Shown here: piece by piece, positions 31,079-32,769 of the stretch
How positions within the stretch are numbered: the stretch's first letter is position 1
How the letters are laid out: each line of letters begins with the position of its first letter
Source of the DNA: Desmonostoc muscorum LEGE 12446
GTDB lineage: Bacteria; Cyanobacteriota; Cyanobacteriia; Cyanobacteriales; Nostocaceae
Length of the DNA stretch: 32,769 nucleotides
Direction of reading: 5' to 3'
Assembly: GCF_015207005.2 (NCBI RefSeq)
Contig: NZ_JADEXS020000004.1
Span: 1-32,769, forward strand
Notes under the pieces: model-generated
Seen by the model: the letters and a program-made list of their open reading frames with translations, nothing else
The model's database searches: none
What the model was told of the DNA's origin: nothing
Made by a program: the position numbers and the translations under genes

Positions 31079-32524
31079 CTATATATACTTTATAGCTTCT
31101 TTATAAGAAGAATCAGAAGTAATTTTAGATAAAGCTAATCTAGGAAAATTAGTAATTTTATATAATGCTTTGTTAATATGAACATTTGTTGTCTTTTTTT
31201 TCAGATTATCTGCAAGCTCTCTCATCCGTTCATCAGCTTTTGTTGTGTCTAGATCATATACAAATTCATGATCACTAAAGAGCATCAAATATTCTTTAAC
31301 TTCTTCTATGGTGAAACTATTAATAAAAGTTTCGTAATAAGATATTGCTCTTTCATCTACTCCTCTTTTATAACCCTTACCATTACCGCAATAACAAATA
31401 CAAATAACTTTAACAAATAACTTTATAACTGATTTAGGTATGCCAGTTTTTGGAATTGATTCGCTTATTGATTTAGCGTGAGGATATTCATTATAATAGT
31501 TCTGCCACTCAAAATGAACTGTCTTTAAATTTTGCAACTTTTCAATAAGTTCTGCTGCCAAACTATCTTCATCTTTATATTGAAGACCATTAACAATTTC
31601 TAAAATTTTCTGAGTTGCATTTCTTCTGGCAGTATCACCATTTTTTCTATACCATCCAAACTTAGAACCTATATAATATTTTGTCTCTTCCAAAGCGCAA
31701 TTCCAAACATAAAGAATTAATTTTTCTATATTCCTTTTTACATGTAACTCTTGTTTTTGATCGCAATAAATACCAAAAATTGACTGAAGAAAATCATCTA
31801 TTCTTTCTTGAGGTTGATTAACAATATCCTCACCGATTAAAACAAAATCTTCATCAGGTATTTCATTCTTCCTAATATTTTCAAGAAGCAGCTTTATCCT
31901 AATTGCAGAATGATCTGGTTTTGCAGTTATTGCATAGTTTAAGCAATACTCTAACAAACTTATCATCTCCATTCCAGTGATATTATTTTTGTTAGGGTGT
32001 GCAGCACTAGCATGATTTCTAAGGTAATTAACATGTTCTAATCTTGTGAAGTTGATATCACTTATTAAACCCATTCTTCTACATATCTCCAATAGATCAT
32101 GAGCAGATATAGCTTCCAGTTCTTCCTCTAAGTTTAAATTTTTGTATTTTGGTGATATAGTTCCTGCAACATTGTAAAAATATTGTAAATCAAAGCCAAC
32201 TATTAATCTTCCTAACGCCTTGATAGTCTCATCCCATAGAAAGGTAAGCGCACCATCAAACAAACCCATTGTTATTGAAGCAGCAAACTTTGACAAATAC
32301 TCGGATTTGGCTCTTTCTTCTAGAGGAAGAACTTCCAAAGTACTTTCCAAGTTATAAATTACCTTTCTTCTTTCTTGAATAGGTGAGAGAATGTTATCTG
32401 TCGGTAATCCAAGATGCTTTAAAAAATTAGCAAGCGGTTCACTAAATGCAGCGATAGACGTTTCTATTTTAGACGGTGTACTCTCTGATGGTATTAATAT
32501 AATTTCTGCACTTTCTTCAGACAT
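31079..32524 (-). CDS. AT-rich orphan gene with a HEPN-like motif, possible defence protein
   Basis: 481 residues, visibly AT-rich (a counted 60-base line has 17 G+C), unlike its neighbours. Around 167-176 the sequence is YLRNHASAAH followed by PN, the R-N-x-x-x-x-x-H pattern used by HEPN RNase domains. It is preceded by helices from about 138 that would form the rest of such a fold. The N-terminal 130 residues and C-terminal 250 residues are unknown; no signal peptide or clear membrane helix is seen. HEPN proteins are common in abortive-infection and toxin systems. It sits beside a recombinase and a toxin-antitoxin pair and is probably acquired. Function is an inference from the motif. Confidence 0.6.
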   Translation of the reverse strand: MSEESAEIILIPSESTPSKIETSIAAFSEPLANFLKHLGLPTDNILSPIQERRKVIYNLESTLEVLPLEERAKSEYLSKFAASITMGLFDGALTFLWDETIKALGRLIVGFDLQYFYNVAGTISPKYKNLNLEEELEAISAHDLLEICRRMGLISDINFTRLEHVNYLRNHASAAHPNKNNITGMEMISLLEYCLNYAITAKPDHSAIRIKLLLENIRKNEIPDEDFVLIGEDIVNQPQERIDDFLQSIFGIYCDQKQELHVKRNIEKLILYVWNCALEETKYYIGSKFGWYRKNGDTARRNATQKILEIVNGLQYKDEDSLAAELIEKLQNLKTVHFEWQNYYNEYPHAKSISESIPKTGIPKSVIKLFVKVICICYCGNGKGYKRGVDERAISYYETFINSFTIEEVKEYLMLFSDHEFVYDLDTTKADERMRELADNLKKKTTNVHINKALYKITNFPRLALSKITSDSSYKEAIKYI

Positions 32525-32769
32525 AGTTTTTACCGTAATTTGTGAGGATAATAATTCTCAGGTAATATTTATAGACCTAAGCTATAGAGTTCCCAAATTA
32601 GTCACTTAAGTAACACGTCTACAACACTTCAGCCTAAAAAAGAAAACTTAGTCAGTTGTGATCTGGGGTTTTGTCTGTGCTGTCTAAACGCAATAAAACA
32701 ATGTAACTGACCTAAAAGCCTAATATGTCGTTCACCAATTCAGGCGATTAACCCAGACTTATCAATCAG
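32525..32769. other. intergenic end of the window
   Basis: No gene is seen. The sequence is AT-rich and holds the presumed promoter of the minus-strand HEPN-like gene; no clear promoter boxes could be identified. Confidence 0.4.

Overview
The window looks like part of a plasmid, or a plasmid-derived island, from a filamentous heterocyst-type cyanobacterium (Nostoc/Anabaena group). The evidence is the scattered HIP1 octamers (GCGATCGC), the protein families (helix-turn-helix NACHT ATPases, a MobV relaxase fused to a primase-like half, a PEP-CTERM protein, a CARDB-repeat RTX protein, a UPF0175/DUF3368 toxin-antitoxin pair) and the absence of any rRNA, tRNA or core metabolic gene that I could see. 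Organism and replicon type are inferred from content.

Layout, left to right. (1) 300-3.8 kb: a small hydrophobic ORF, a NACHT ATPase whose C-terminal half carries a GC-rich hexanucleotide repeat, and a convergent NarL/LuxR response regulator cut by one amber codon in its DNA-binding domain. (2) 3.8-9.8 kb: nine closely packed minus-strand genes starting with an actin-like (ParM-type) ATPase and a small DNA-binding-like protein, continuing through small membrane and coiled-coil proteins and ending with a membrane-anchored FtsK/VirD4-like ATPase. Its divergent promoter region holds repeated TGAGAAGT sites shared with a ribbon-helix-helix regulator. (3) 10.0-13.8 kb: a structured leader with a ribosome-site-sequestering hairpin, then a large zinc-finger/Toprim/SF3-helicase protein, the best candidate for the replication initiator. 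(4) 13.8-15.9 kb: a hairpin-rich non-coding stretch, two orphan proteins and a tyrosine recombinase remnant. (5) 15.9-19.1 kb: the mobilisation module, with the MobV relaxase-primase, a likely oriT/iteron region (perfect hairpins and five 21-bp-phased repeats), an accessory protein and a 19-bp perfect stem. (6) 19.1-26.4 kb: about 1 kb without convincing genes, then surface or secreted proteins (PEP-CTERM, an 11-repeat CARDB/RTX protein, an orphan). (7) 26.6-27.6 kb: a 306-bp Tn3-type miniature inverted-repeat element with a perfect 5-bp target duplication, and two gene fragments (an Omp85 POTRA piece and an opposing 3' end) fused at a junction. (8) 27.5-31.1 kb: a parA/partner operon flanked by candidate parS sites, the toxin-antitoxin pair and an intact tyrosine recombinase behind several inverted repeats. 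(9) 31.1-32.5 kb: an AT-rich gene with a HEPN-like motif, possibly defensive.

Taken together, the region holds replication, mobilisation, two different partition machines (actin-type and ParA-type), an addiction module, a resolvase-type recombinase and one or two candidate anti-phage genes. The least explained part is the operon joining an actin-like protein to a membrane DNA-pump-like ATPase. No complete type IV secretion apparatus is visible.
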